Shown piece after piece: positions 50,118-59,948 of a stretch of 64,000 nucleotides of DNA. The DNA is from Glandiceps talaboti. Lineage: Eukaryota > Hemichordata > Enteropneusta > Spengelidae. The position numbers and the translations under genes are program-made. How positions within the stretch are numbered: position 1 is the first letter of the stretch; every line of letters starts with the position of its first letter. The stretch lies in assembly GCF_964340395.1 (NCBI RefSeq), contig NC_135552.1:15332194-15396193 (forward strand). The letters run 5' to 3'. The notes under the pieces are model-generated. The model was not told the DNA's origin. It saw only the letters and a program-made list of their open reading frames with translations, and ran no database searches.

Positions 50118-53100
50118 ATTCTCACCTAAAACTTCTCCTAAAACTTTCAACTTCTCCAAATCATCTTTCATGGAGTTAGACACATCCATCACATAGTACA
50201 GATCAACTGGGTAGTCTTCGGCTTGACGTACACTCAGTTTCACATGTCCAGGTTTACCTGTTGGCAAATAAACATACATTACATATCACATATGAATGAA
50301 TACAAATAAACAAATAAAAGTTCTTTCAAATAACAAGATGTGCATTTCTGTAACATGACACAGTCTGAAACAAGTCAGTTTTGTTGCATCACAACAGTTT
50401 TCAACACTATAAATTTTCAAAAAAAGACTGAGAAGATGTGCATTTCTGTAACATAGTATACTGCTATCAATAGCTGCAGTAAATGACAGTCCGAAAACAG
50501 TCACTTTTGTTGCATCACAACAGTTTTCAACCCTATATACATATTCTCAAATACGACTGAAAAGGGTTTGGTGTCCATTTATGTAAGAACATCTCCTGAA
50601 ACCCTTCTGAATCTGTTCAGCATGTGAATCTTTAAGCAGTTACCATTGGACATGTAAATGAAAACCATTAGTATTGAGAATATATGACAACACTGCTAGG
50701 ACAGTATATATGAAACCACTGCTAGACCCAAATAAGATAAACATTTGGTAAGATGAACTGAATATGGTCCAATAAAGTTAAAGGTAGCTTGCAATTTTTG
50801 AAGAAAAAAAAACTTCTAAGAGAAGGGTTATCTTCTTGAAATATGAGTTAAGAAAACCTAAAGTAGTATATATACATGTAAACAAGGGCTAATGTTACAT
50901 ATACATTATATTACATCATCACAAAACACACTCAATCTCAGTGAAGGCATTAGTGTTTTTGCTAAGATTTGGGAACCCTGGTAACGGAAGGGCAAAACAT
51001 GGTAAAACTGGCATAGTCGCCATAGCGTACGCCCTAATTTTGGTGGGGGAACACTAGTAAAATAACAGGGTAACTCAGGTAGCCTTTTTACCTACCTACC
51101 ACCCTTAGCAAAAACACTGCATTATATTATATTGTAAATCACACACAGTTTTTACTATATTTATTTGTTTTTTTTACCTGGTCTAAGCTTAACTGTAATC
51201 TCTTGTGGATTAACTTGGACAGCTGAACCTACATCAGATCCTGCATCACTCAGTGGCTGGTCCTAAAAACATAATATCATATATACATATATAATAAGTA
51301 TTAGTAATATATATGGTTAAAGAAATTAATAAAGAGATATCATTTCTTGATAAAGGAACTTAATAACATAACATATCAAACTGATATTAGGTACTATATA
51401 TAGCACTATGGTACTGTACTGCATTGGCGTACCAGTCTCTCTCTTTGCACTCCATAACGTCACATCAAGAGTGCATGACTTTTGATCATTTTCAACTGAA
51501 GACAGCTAAAACGAAATACATTATATTTACAGTGTATCTCTATTTTGAGGTAGAATGTATGTTGGGAACCATACTCCTGAAAATCAAAGATGATAAAATC
51601 TCTCCAAACTTTGTAATATGAAAGTTTGTTAACAGTCCTTTCGAAATGATGAAATAGTCATGGAAATCAACAATCTTCTATTCCAATAGAGTTAACACAG
51701 TTGGTGGCGGCCATATTGGATTTTAAAATGGCATTGTTTTGATTTTTAGTTTGGCCTTAATTTAAAAAGTTTGTGTGGTGACCTTTCATTTTTTTCCTTG
51801 ATTTGAACTAAGGATGGGATTGAGTTTTTCTTGAACAAAGTAACAGAGAAAATTAAAACAGTTTATTTCCGAGGCACATTCTATCTTAAATTATGTCAAA
51901 GGAAACTAATCAAGGCAGGAGTTGGTTATTTGTAGTATTTCAGGACAAACACAGATCCTGGTCAAGGCTACAAAATCTCATGTCAATGATGACTGAAACT
52001 CAACTTACCGCTGTAATCTCCACAGAACTTCCTGGATCAATAATGGACACTTCAGGACACCCTCGTCCTAGTAAATTGTTCACAATACCACACTGTGGGT
52101 AAGCCGACAAGTCATGGTATTCCTGTAACAAAGACGAATACAATACAATGTTGAAGACCTATATTGCCATGATGTCATATCTTATGTGTGAAGTGGTTGT
52201 ACTATGATTAGAGAGATTTTAGATTTACATGTATAGTAATAATATCTCACTGTCGTGTTGCAGAGGTACAAGATATGACACAAGCATAGAATTTTGTCAA
52301 ATTTATGTTAGATTTCTAAAACACCTAGAAACATTATGACCCTGCAGTTTGTTGTCAAGTTACACTTTTTTGTAGAATATTTCATAGAAAACATTAGCAT
52401 TAATGACAAGTCATATTTTTACTGCCAAAAAACCACCCATTTTTGATAATTGTGAAAAAAGTAAACAACATGACAATAAAATTCACATAATTACGTTCTG
52501 AAAATATTTAGTTTTAGATAGCTATCATTATTTTTTAGGAAGCAGCAGTCATTTCAAAATGGGTCATCTTCGCCATTTAGCTCCCATAACACTGCATCTC
52601 CCCTTCATTTACATTTTGTATAATGGGCTTCATGGTACATATGATGTAGTATATATTGACCCACTATATATGTCAATTGTTGATAACATGGGTAGCAGTC
52701 AAACATTAACATCGCATGTACCTTGTCATTGTGTCATTCATGAAATCAAACCCTATAAATCATAGCATGTTTTATAGTTGTTTCTATACACCACCATGTA
52801 TTAGTTTCCACAGTAAAAAGGTCACAAAAACATATCTAAATATCGTCCATAAAAGTACAGTTGAAAGATAATATATGTGTATATTTGCAAAGCATTTCAA
52901 CAGTTATCAAACATGTGAGAATACTATAATATTTCTGAATATAGATAGTCTAAATCTACAACTGATACATGTGCTAAATGGATAGGGGGAAGGGGAGGAG
53001 GGGCTTAAACAGTGTTGAGGTGTTATCAAAAATTGTACATACCCAACTATTACACCAGCCACAGGACGGATCAGCTACAATACACTCCCCACAGGTTCCT

Positions 53101-54945
53101 GCACTAGCACATGGATTGGCTGAAAATAATCATCACAGATGTATGGATTAGCGGACGGTACATAGAGTGACATGGATTAGCTGAAAATACATCACATTCT
53201 CCATACGGATTAGCTAAAACTCAACACTGCCATATATGGTGTAGCTAAATCGAACACTATCTCGGATTAGCCGACATTAGATATACAGCCACATGGATGA
53301 GCTGAAGTCACACGGATCAGCTGATACTACACATATCTTCCTGGATTAGCTGAAACAAGACATATACATGTAACTTCCTGGATTAGCTGAAACTGAAGTC
53401 TTTTGGATTAGTTGAAGATAAATACAGCTGCAAAGATAACCTGACGATAAAGTCACATGGATTAATAAATACAGCCACATAATCAATTAGGTGACATAAA
53501 CAGCTTCGTGGATTAGCCGAAAATAAAATATACAGGTACATAAACGGATTAGCTGAAAATAATCGCATGGATAAAGTTGAAAATAAATACAGACACATGA
53601 TGGATTAGCTGAAAATAAATGCAGTCACATGGGAAACTCAATGGCCACACAGATTAGCTGCAGCTGTGTTGTAATCCAAGGCAAATCAATTTTTTTTAAG
53701 AGTGAGGATTCCTCTTACATGTAAAGTATGATAAATCCCATGATATTCCAGCATCTCCTACAAGTAACATACATACATACATGTACATGAAACAGTGTTA
53801 CTTGGATTAGCCTTTATATCACTGTGGTTGGCTGAATAAGTTACTACCGGTAGTAGTACTAGTACTAGTAGTATGCTTAGTCTAGTTCAATAAGACTATC
53901 AAAGCCTACTGCTCCTATATGGTATTGTTACAATTTACACCTCCACTCAGTTAGAGACCAAATTGCCATCCAGACTACATTAGGCTAAACTATTACTAAG
54001 CTTTCTTCAACCTACACTGCCTATAATCTGTTTTCATCATAATACTTTGTTCTTGTTGTTTTTTTATCTTTGTGTGTTTATTGGTTGTTCTTGAGCAAAA
54101 AAACAACAGAAAAATGGACAACACAAGAAGAAGTAATACTTTGTTCTTGCTTCAACTCAAGTTAACCTGCTTTAATCTAGATTCTAAAGGAAAGAAACCA
54201 CACCTTCCATAAGTACTGACTTCTAATCATAGCGTGTCTATGTTCATATTAAGTACTTGTGTATATATGGCTTCCTGTACATCACTACAACTTTCCAGAT
54301 TTACAGTCTACATAGTGCATGCACATACAAATATCTCTGTAATGTGCACTTTTATTTTCAATAGAATTACATCCTGGAATTCCTGGAATGAGCACTCTAT
54401 TTTAACAGAGTAACGTTTATTTGGAATTCCACCTTATGAAAATTTCATCTTGGTCATAAAGATCTAGGGGTAAACACAAAGTCAAAATCTTGAGAACACA
54501 ATGATATGCTCCTGTGCCTCACTCAATCTATGAATGTCTGCCTTTGTATGGTATTGTCTGTCTATTACCACTGTTTGAAGTTTTATATGCATGCTGTGAT
54601 GTACTAATGACCAACTGTATTTCTCACTGTTATTACTTAACATTTGTCTCATTTTGTGTTTGTATTCACTGTATATTTTGTATATTTGTTGAGAAATCTA
54701 CAGATATAGGCCTCAGTCAACTGTGTGCTCAGCCTGAGGTACATGTACATGTAGGTCTCGGCTGAATAAATGAATGAATGAATGACTACTGTCTACATGA
54801 CAGTAACATCAATAAATATAATAAGTACATATCAATACAAGATAAAACTACAAATGATAAGGTATAGAGTATACTTACTTTGAGATTTGACTAATGTCAC
54901 ACATATTGATAGTAATGTGATGGTATAAAGGTGTCCTGAAAACAT
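33138..54945 (-). CDS. Integrin beta subunit, complete, 22 coding exons, 795 aa
   Basis: Exons: 54879-54945 (coding part), 53043-53119, 52009-52122, 51178-51262, 50126-50257, 49316-49412, 48566-48650, 48247-48333, 47502-47663, 47029-47124, 46729-46818, 45782-45969, 44925-45009, 44216-44358, 43464-43533, 42398-42479, 41394-41521, 40763-40867, 40187-40331, 37221-37331, 33748-33914, 33138-33209. They sum to 2388 nt in frame with GT-AG introns. Domains: signal peptide (1-22), PSI (about 23-50), hybrid, beta-I with MIDAS DVSNS (139-143) and NLDSPEGG (230-237), cysteine-rich I-EGF repeats (about 455-630), tail domain, membrane helix (about 724-746), HDRREF (753-758), NPIY (775-778) and NPTY (787-790). 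Length is usual for the family. Role: beta half of an alpha-beta adhesion receptor at the plasma membrane; the two NPxY motifs are the known talin and kindlin-type docking sites. It lies upstream of the alpha gene on the same strand. Confidence 0.96.
33400..33735. repeat. (ACAG)n and (AC)n clusters with a partial segment duplication, beta intron 21
   Basis: ACAG runs lie at 33411-33425, 33541-33575 and 33671-33698. AC repeats run at 33698-33735 and abut the donor of the transmembrane exon. Flanking text (ATGCTCATGTAGTAG, ACAAACTTA, C runs) occurs twice, so a segment of about 180 bp is tandemly duplicated. Confidence 0.85.
33748..33914 (-). CDS. Integrin beta transmembrane exon
   Basis: It encodes VCPVAVNP, a hydrophobic helix rich in Leu, Ile, Val and Gly (about residues 724-746) ending in IWKLL, then the conserved membrane-proximal [20 protein letters not shown]. 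It is bounded by TTGCAG and GTAAGT. Known: the HDRREF region forms the inner-membrane clasp with the alpha chain. Confidence 0.96.
34916..35476. mobile_element. Foldback element, ends ATGTATTAATCGCC
   Basis: The left end ATGTATTAATCGCC is matched exactly by the inverted right end. Inner matches include CAGCCATACGTTACAGTGGTAAC on both arms (34987 and, inverted, about 35407). The element is about 560 bp with no coding capacity. Confidence 0.75.
35750..35793. repeat. Perfect 15-bp hairpin
   Basis: ACCATGGAAGTAGAA (35750-35764) and its exact reverse complement (35779-35793) are separated by 14 bases. It lies within beta intron 20. Confidence 0.85.
36540..36945. repeat. Dispersed repeat with two internal units of about 146 bp and a terminal stem
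   Basis: ACAAATCTGAGTAAGCTACC (about 36608) and ACAAATCTGAATAGCCTCC (about 36754) head two similar blocks that both contain ATATCAAAGCAATC/ATATCGAAGAATTC and AAAAAATCATAAAAAA. The right end has AGCTACGCTTTCAGC opposed to GCTGACAGCGGAGCT (about 36908-36940). Class unknown. Confidence 0.55.
37503..37770. repeat. Tandem repeat, about 100-110-bp unit
   Basis: GCTAACACATACTGGTGAGG and TGTTAGCGCCAGGCCGGTGT recur about three times with drift. It lies in beta intron 19, close to exon 20. Confidence 0.75.
39185..39800. repeat. Minisatellite, about 31-bp unit
   Basis: ACTGTACAATACCAACACAT and TGTCTAAAATT recur nearly 20 times with variable spacing. It lies in beta intron 19. Confidence 0.88.
41330..41385 (+). 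repeat. Possible 3' tail of a truncated non-LTR element
   Basis: A C-poor stretch ends GGAAATCAAATCAAATC, a short (AAATC)n tail typical of some LINE 3' ends. No reverse-transcriptase remnant is seen. Beta exon 17 follows within 10 bases. Confidence 0.3.
41668..41750. repeat. Inverted repeat with GAAAAATAATTTCTTTA arms
   Basis: The two arms (about 41671-41700 and 41717-41748) pair with only a few mismatches around a loop of about 16 bases. It lies in beta intron 16. Confidence 0.75.
41799..42165. mobile_element. MITE, TTAAAGGGGCACAAGCTGAGTT ends
   Basis: The left end reads TTAAAGGGGCACAAGCTGAG. The inverted right end reads TTAAAGGGACACAAGCTGAG. The element is about 367 bp with no coding, in beta intron 16. 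It shares the TTAA-AGGG start with the foldback at 1210-1666, which suggests the same transposase class (inference). Confidence 0.8.
42622..42775. repeat. Two imperfect copies of a unit of about 100 bp
   Basis: CCACTGAGTTGGGCAAACATGATGAC and CCACTAAGTGGGCCAAAAATGATAA recur, each followed by a CCCTTG segment. It lies in beta intron 15, near exon 16. Confidence 0.6.
42985..43329. mobile_element. MITE of the TTAAAGGTAGAAT family, copy B (inverted)
   Basis: In reverse complement it starts TTAAGGTGCCCCGGGGACGA, contains GGCCATATTGGATGGCAGCC and TGACCTCTATTTCA, and ends near 42985. The order matches copies A and C. It lies in beta intron 15. Confidence 0.65.
44548..44915. repeat. Minisatellite of about 25-28 bp interrupted by a MITE
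   Basis: TTTGCATGACAGTACACACT-like units repeat about ten times. The MITE at 44742-44842 splits the array, and similar units continue on both sides. The array ends about 10 bases from the donor of beta exon 13. Confidence 0.78.
44742..44842. mobile_element. Small MITE of the TTAGTCTG family, nested in a minisatellite
   Basis: The left end TTAGACTGTAAGATACG pairs with the inverted right end GTCAGTAAGATGCAG. It is about 100 bp and GC-richer than the surrounding array. Confidence 0.6.
45301..45599. mobile_element. Second copy of the 29.4-kb MITE family
   Basis: The left arm GTTAACTCGCTCTACATGAT and AACCAATAAGAAATTGCACA, and the right arm with GTTATTAGTTTCCATGTGAC and GAGTGAGCGAACATTAACC, match the element at 29357-29671. 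It lies in beta intron 12. Confidence 0.65.
46053..46094. repeat. T16-G26 homopolymer tract
   Basis: A run of 16 T is followed by 26 consecutive G. It is C26-A16 on the transcribed-sense (minus) strand, about 85 bases upstream of beta exon 12. Confidence 0.95.
46092..46145 (-). pseudogene. Decayed duplicate of the start of beta exon 12
   Basis: Read on the minus strand it has a TTACAG acceptor followed by AAAATCACATCTGAAGTGGC, then a one-base shift and a stop (ATGTTTTGA). It ends TACAGCCCC as the true exon does (45969 leftwards: AAAATCACATCAAAAGTGAC). The duplicate acceptor lies within the same intron upstream of the real one. Confidence 0.8.
46265..46660. repeat. Dispersed repeat, copy 2 (partner at 24880-25565)
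   Basis: It shares GAGTGTAGCATGTGTAAGTG, CAGAAAACACTGCAAGCA, TTACATATGTTTATCCAAAAC and TGCGCACGCACCGGTGCAAA in the same order as the first copy. It lies in beta intron 11. Confidence 0.6.
47262..47310. repeat. (ACAG)n microsatellite
   Basis: ACAG repeats with a short interruption, in beta intron 9. Confidence 0.9.
48113..48190. repeat. (TG)n then (TCTG)n microsatellite
   Basis: The TG run and short TCTG run lie in beta intron 8, about 60 bases from exon 8. Confidence 0.93.
49562..49655. mobile_element. Half copy of the 24.7-kb hairpin MITE
   Basis: ACTGAAGAAGGCCGAGTGAT, TCGGCTGAGATATACAAGGT and AAATTACTCACGTTTAGAGT, then CTGATACAAAA, match the right arm of the element at 24642-24821. The left arm is missing. 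Confidence 0.6.
50007..50113. repeat. (CACG)n/(CA)n microsatellite next to the MIDAS exon
   Basis: CACG repeats (50007-50053) run into CA repeats (50054-50113) that stop 7 bases before the donor of beta exon 5. Confidence 0.95.
50126..50257 (-). CDS. Integrin beta exon 5: MIDAS/ADMIDAS
   Basis: It encodes [30 protein letters not shown] and [10 protein letters not shown]139, S141 and S143 form the metal-ion dependent adhesion site, and D146-D147 lie at the adjacent ADMIDAS position. All key residues of the family are present, so ligand binding should be metal-dependent. Confidence 0.96.
50329..50566. repeat. Tandem duplication of about 120 bp
   Basis: AGATGTGCATTTCTGTAACAT, GTCAGTTTTGTTGCATCACA and ACAGTTTTCAAC occur twice in the same order. 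It lies in beta intron 4. Confidence 0.8.
50952..51118. mobile_element. MITE, AGTGTTTTTGCTAAG ends, copy 1
   Basis: The left end AGTGTTTTTGCTAAG and exact inverted right end CTTAGCAAAAACACT enclose about 167 bp. GCATT lies on both sides. It is in beta intron 4, 60 bases from exon 4. Confidence 0.8.
51547..51890. mobile_element. MITE of the TTAAAGGTAGAAT family, copy C
   Basis: It starts TGAGGTAGAATGTATGTTGG and ends CCGAGGCACATTCTATCTTAA, the inverted form of the family end. The centre has GGCGGCCATATTGGATTTTA. It lies in beta intron 3. Confidence 0.7.
53043..53119 (-). CDS. Integrin beta exon 2: PSI domain
   Basis: It encodes [20 protein letters not shown] and GWCNSW: the cysteine and Trp spacing of the plexin-semaphorin-integrin domain. 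The acceptor ATTATTTTCAG is the template of the repeat array that lies immediately upstream of it. Confidence 0.95.
53120..53660. repeat. Array of copies of the beta exon-2 3' splice-site region
   Basis: CATGGATTAGCTGAAAATAA and variants recur about 15 times at roughly 30-bp spacing. On the minus strand each reads TTATTTTCAG|CTAATCCATG. The authentic exon boundary reads TTATTTTCAG|CCAATCCATG, so the unit looks derived from (or the source of) the exon edge. Confidence 0.85.
54480..54783 (+). repeat. Truncated LINE 3' end with (AATG)n tail (uncertain)
   Basis: TTTGTATTCACTGTATATTT, then CTCGGCTGAATAAATGAATG and further AATG units, look like a non-LTR 3' end on the plus strand. No reverse-transcriptase remnant is recognised. 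It lies in beta intron 1. Confidence 0.4.
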
Positions 54946-54957
54946 TCTGAAAGGTTC
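54879..54957 (-). CDS. Integrin beta exon with start codon and signal peptide
   Basis: A T-rich tract and TTGACAG acceptor precede 12 bases of leader, then ATG at 54945. The peptide [20 protein letters not shown] ends SQ, a typical signal sequence. The donor is GTAAGT (54878-54873). The acceptor means transcription starts further upstream, which fits the exon at 59795. Confidence 0.94.
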
Positions 54958-57900
54958 CTGTCAAAAAAAAAAAAAAACATTTATGTTTTGGATATAGTGT
55001 AGTGAACTGTAGATATAGTGATGTCTACAAAGCACAATACAAGCTTGTACTTCCAAATTGGTTTGTGCAGAGAATGTACTCTTAATTCAAGGCTTGTAAC
55101 ACATCTCCAGGAGGACATTTTTTGTACAAATCACGACAGCAACACTGTTGAACTGGAATATATTGCCAATTTATGTACAAAACTACGCTGTATCAAGTTT
55201 GTGCAGTTACAGTGTCTTAACAGCATGCCTTCAAGTTCAAGGTATGTATATCCCTATACATATAAAAGTATAATGTTCCATTCTGAGGGTATAAATTCTG
55301 AGGGTATAAATTACACAATCTTTCCAGAAACAAGAGACAGACCGAGATTATAGCAAAGTGTAGATTACTCATGTACATGTATAGTAGTCTAGTGCTATCC
55401 TTTATCAAATCTCAAGATCTCTCTTTACATGTAAAATGTAAATATGTTACTGTCAGTATTACATATATATATACACACACACCTACTGTACTAGTCATAT
55501 GTCAATGCAGAAGTAATAGACAAATAAATATGGGAGTACGAAAGAAAGTACAGGGGTAAGTTCAGCTTTTAACTCCGGTACAATGCAAAGTATATTGTAT
55601 CACAGGAAAGGGAAATGACAACATTACAACATGGGTGGACAAGCTATATTACTGTTTGTCACTCAATGTTTCATTCAAACCCAATAAACCCAATATATTC
55701 AAAGGAGTAACACTTCATTTAATTATATACTGTCACTTACATACTTACTAGGAGTCTTTACCCTATAGGCTATAGACATACAAATTATGCTCCTTGCATG
55801 AATGACAACTGTTAATGTATCATTACATAAGTTGCTTCCAAACATGTCAATGTGTGACTAACAAGTATGAATACACCAAAGAAGAATCTCCTCTGTCTCC
55901 TGCCCATTTTACCAAAACCTTTTTGGAAGTACAGGAAACTGAATTGTGCTACAATTTGTCCCTGTAATTTTACACTGATGTTTAATATTAATATGAAACT
56001 ACATGTATTGTACATGTACCCTCATCAAGATTCTTGATAAGGCAACATACATTTATAACTTTACATGTACATTGTACATGTAAGTATGTCTGTACCAAAA
56101 CTAGCATTTCCTCCCTACTGTTATGAAAGTAAAGCACAGTCGAAAAGAACCCATTACAACTTATATACAAGGGTGATCTTTGAACCCAATGACCTCATCT
56201 GTCAGCTTCTTTCACTTCAAGTATTTTCATCCTATAAATTATTTCATTTCATTTGGCAGATATTGTAGTTTACTTTCGAGGACTTTCAAATAATGTTTCT
56301 CGTATTACATTTTGAATATTTTATTTCAAATTATATGACATGCAGTTTGCCTAGACCATGGACTTTGATTACTTCCAAGCAAAACAACAGAATCTTCATT
56401 TTTTTCCCAACCACTATACATACATTTTGTACTGAGTATATCATTTTCTGGTTGAATTAACTTAGTTTCATCAAGTGCTTGTGGATTTGTACAAACAAAA
56501 TTCAAACCTTTTTGGGGTCATATGTCTTTCCTAGGTTTATTACATGTATTAGCACAACACATTCATCTTCACTCTTGTTCTCGCAAGAAAGATACAATTT
56601 CTAACTTTTCACCCAAAATGTTGGTTTACTCTATGGATTGTCTGAAGTGTGTTTTTGATGTAAATTCTACAAGTATGAAAAGTATAAAGTATAAAATTGC
56701 AAATAATTCACGAAATTAAAAACAATTTTAGAAATATATGTACACTGGAATCAGCCAATCCCATGACTGCTTACAAATCAATATATTTTCATCTCATCTC
56801 ATGATGACTGTTTACAAATTACATTAGCTATGTACCTTGTACATTTTATACACAGTCACTGATGCTCATTTAGTCTGTCATTTGCACCGATAGAATTGTA
56901 TATCTAATTAACCAATTATGATAAGCTTATCAAGTCTGACTAATGTCTTGATAATTTTGACACTACTATTAATTATCAGATCACAGTGGCACATTTCTAT
57001 ACGTGACATGTGGGTACAGTACCCACTGAAACATCACGCATCAAGTATTAATATGCTAAAGGTTGTTTACACATGCCTTTATCCAAATATAGACAGACAA
57101 ATTAACGGTCACCTTTCCCCCTGACAACCCATCAATGTGCCCAGGTCTGAGTGTGCAAATAAGGGATGGGGATGCATGCAATTGTATACAGTATAATGAA
57201 TATCATAAAGTTGCCACCACAGAAGGAGTCATGATGGTATTAGCAGGATATACAACTTGACACTAATACACCCTCATTGTATATCCTAAATACATATATA
57301 CACAGAGATTTCGACATGCATTAAAATTTGGGAAATGAAAAACAGATGTATTCGGGACTAGCTAAAGAAAGTGGTTGCCCCAAATATGAAATAATGATAT
57401 TTACAATCTTCTACTGATGAGTGCTAGCATGAAATTGAAAACATGGGATGGAATCATGGGTCCTTAATCCCCAGCATGAGTGACTCCTACATGCATACAT
57501 ACTTGACGCAGATTAGCACAACAATTTCTTGCCTGCATTAATAATTGATGTTCCTCATGTAGAGACTCATGTCACAATAAAACCTTTTCACAAGTTTTGC
57601 CCACAACAAACATTTTTTGACTTTTGTAATTTTTGTAATTTAGAGGACACACTGGTCTGTGAGAACTCTAAAGCCAGTACAGTGCGAAATGAACTTCAGT
57701 AGATCTGTTGGCAGTGTTTTTGCTAAGGTTTGGGAACCCCGGTAACAGAAAGGGGGAAAGAGGTAAAACTGGTAGAGCTTCCCATGCAATGTATCATAAT
57801 TTTGGTGGGGAACCCCGGTAAAATGATGTGGGAACCCCGGTAGATTTTACCTACTTACCGCCCTTAAATAAAACACTGTGTTGGTATAAACAGTGTGTTT

Positions 57901-59794
57901 CGACTAAAATTATGACTGATTGAATTGTTTATGTTATTACACATACATGATACAAACATAGATGTGTGTTAGAACCCTCAATTGAAAATTGGTGTTTTGA
58001 ACAACCGATTCCCCTGTGTATGTGTGTGTGTGATTGAATACGGTTTGAAAGGTCACTGTATCAGATGCTACCTCTGCAAATATGCACTGAGAACTCTTCA
58101 CACATCTCTATTCACTTCTGTTAACCCCCCCCCCCCCTCCTTGGGAAACCATGAGACTGTTGAGATATTTCTTGCAAATGGACAATTGTTTTCAACTACA
58201 AAAACAAATATTTGAACAAGATATGGCAAAATAGACAACAAATATGTTTAGTTTTGTCATTTAAATCAGTTTCCTTTATGAACAACAAACTGGGTCACAG
58301 CAATTTTTTTTTTTTTTGCTTGAAAATAGTATGCAGAACATATCTGTGCAGTTTCAAGGTTTCCCTATTAAAGGGTGGAAGATAGGAAGGGGATGAATAC
58401 ATGTCAGAGTTCTCAGGGCACGTTTCCAGAGCTACATCAGATATAGAATGCTGATCAATAATAATGACAAAAATGTAAACATGTAATGTAAATGTACGGA
58501 AAATTCAAGCAAGTAAATTTGTAGAAGACAAAATTGAACTACTACCACTACATCGAATTTCAATCAATAGCTTCAGTGAAAATTTCACAAATAAATATCT
58601 GACCACTGAACCCTCTGAGTCAGTGTGAGTTGTATATATTCATATCTCTGACTATGAAATAATAAATGTAAGAGTCGGGCATAGTTGTGCAGCAACTAAC
58701 CCGGCTTAGTATGTTGTCAAAGGAAACACAATCCGTCTCAACTCTGTGCCCACATTTTTTCTACATGAAACTTGAAGGCAGTCTGTGACCACTGTGTTTT
58801 ATTTGCATGAGTCATGCTGGCATATAACCTTGTTTGACCAACCATAGTGGCTTAGATGTCAGTCGGCTTGCCAGCTATGGACAGGAAACCAACTTTTTTT
58901 TTATACTTGCAATGACTATCTACGGTTGTCTCAAGTTCCAAATGTGTTAAAATAAAACGCTCTGTTACTGTTGGATGAGAATTTAGCTTACATGTAATTT
59001 TCACAGCCAACCATATTCTTTCTCATGTCTGGCAATTCTTATTGTTTACAATCAGATTGTTATTTTCACCGTAGTGAAAATGAAATACTTGACGTTGATG
59101 CAAACCAGGGTTTGCCAAATAATCACTGTTACAAGCTTTACTGGGTTGCTTGCTATGAGGCAGGGGAAGGGGAAGTATCATCATCTTTACTGTAACCAAT
59201 GAGAGAGATTTAGAGGCGTCCTTGGACGCAAACTTTAATAACACAGTTGTGTAGACCGTCGGTGACCGTACAGATGCACCAGCCCAGTCAGACGAGATTT
59301 CGATTGCTCCATTGCCGTATCTAAATACGACGTCTCCGTGATGTCATTGATTATTTACGATACCGTGGATGATTTGAAAAATTCAGAAAACAACATTTGA
59401 TAAATCATTTACACTGTACATGTTTTTTTTTCTTATTTTAGTGAGAATTCTTCCAGCTCATCCAACATGCCGACCGCCGTTGATACATACACAGAGATCG
59501 AACGACCCAATTTTAGGATCGGAAAACAATACACCATGAATAAATGAAGCAAGACACATCAACGTTGGAAACTGTGCGCCTGTCTGAAGTCATCATCTAA
59601 ACGATATGCATATTGGTTGTAATATTCGATTGACGGCTCAACACAACGATACAAATCATCCGGTTTTTCTGTTGCCTTCTCGTAACACTTCTCTGCTCAC
59701 GGACAAGACATTACATTAGATTGGTTGTCTTCAAGGCAAGGCTAGGCTAACATTAATCAACCATACCAGCAAACGCTGTCGATTTACGACTTAC
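54958..59794 (-). other. Probable first intron of integrin beta (5' leader intron)
   Basis: This 4.8 kb lies between the leader exon donor and the start-codon exon. Apart from a MITE at 57713-57877 and a C run near 58125, I see AT-rich sequence and no supported exon. Confidence 0.6.
57713..57877. mobile_element. MITE, AGTGTTTTTGCTAAG ends, copy 2
   Basis: The left end is AGTGTTTTTGCTAAGG and the decayed inverted right end is CCTTAAATAAAACACT. Inner text (GGGAACCCCGGTAA, AATTTTGGTGGGGAA, TTTTACCTAC) matches the element at 50952-51118. The 8-base flanks CTGTTGGC and GTGTTGGT agree at six positions, as an aged hAT-type duplication would. Confidence 0.75.
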
Positions 59795-59935
59795 CTTAAT
59801 GGTACGAAGATAAAGACGTCGTTTTCTAGCTGCTATATCACACAAAATCGAAAGATAATCCACTCTAATAAGCTTCTGGCGGTCGAGTTCTGCCTCAATG
59901 ATACACAGGGCCTGGTCTACTGTTTACTGCGACTG
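59795..59935 (-). other. Probable 5' non-coding exon of integrin beta
   Basis: A near-consensus donor (ATTAAG|GTAAGT) at 59795/59794 faces the beta gene. The exon has no ATG. It lies about 40 bases downstream of the promoter site at 59967-59990, so transcription probably starts near 59930-59960. One frame is open for 45 codons and would run into the beta ATG, but it has no AUG. The link to the beta gene is inferred from strand, splice site and distance. Confidence 0.6.
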
Positions 59936-59948
59936 AATAAAAATTCCC

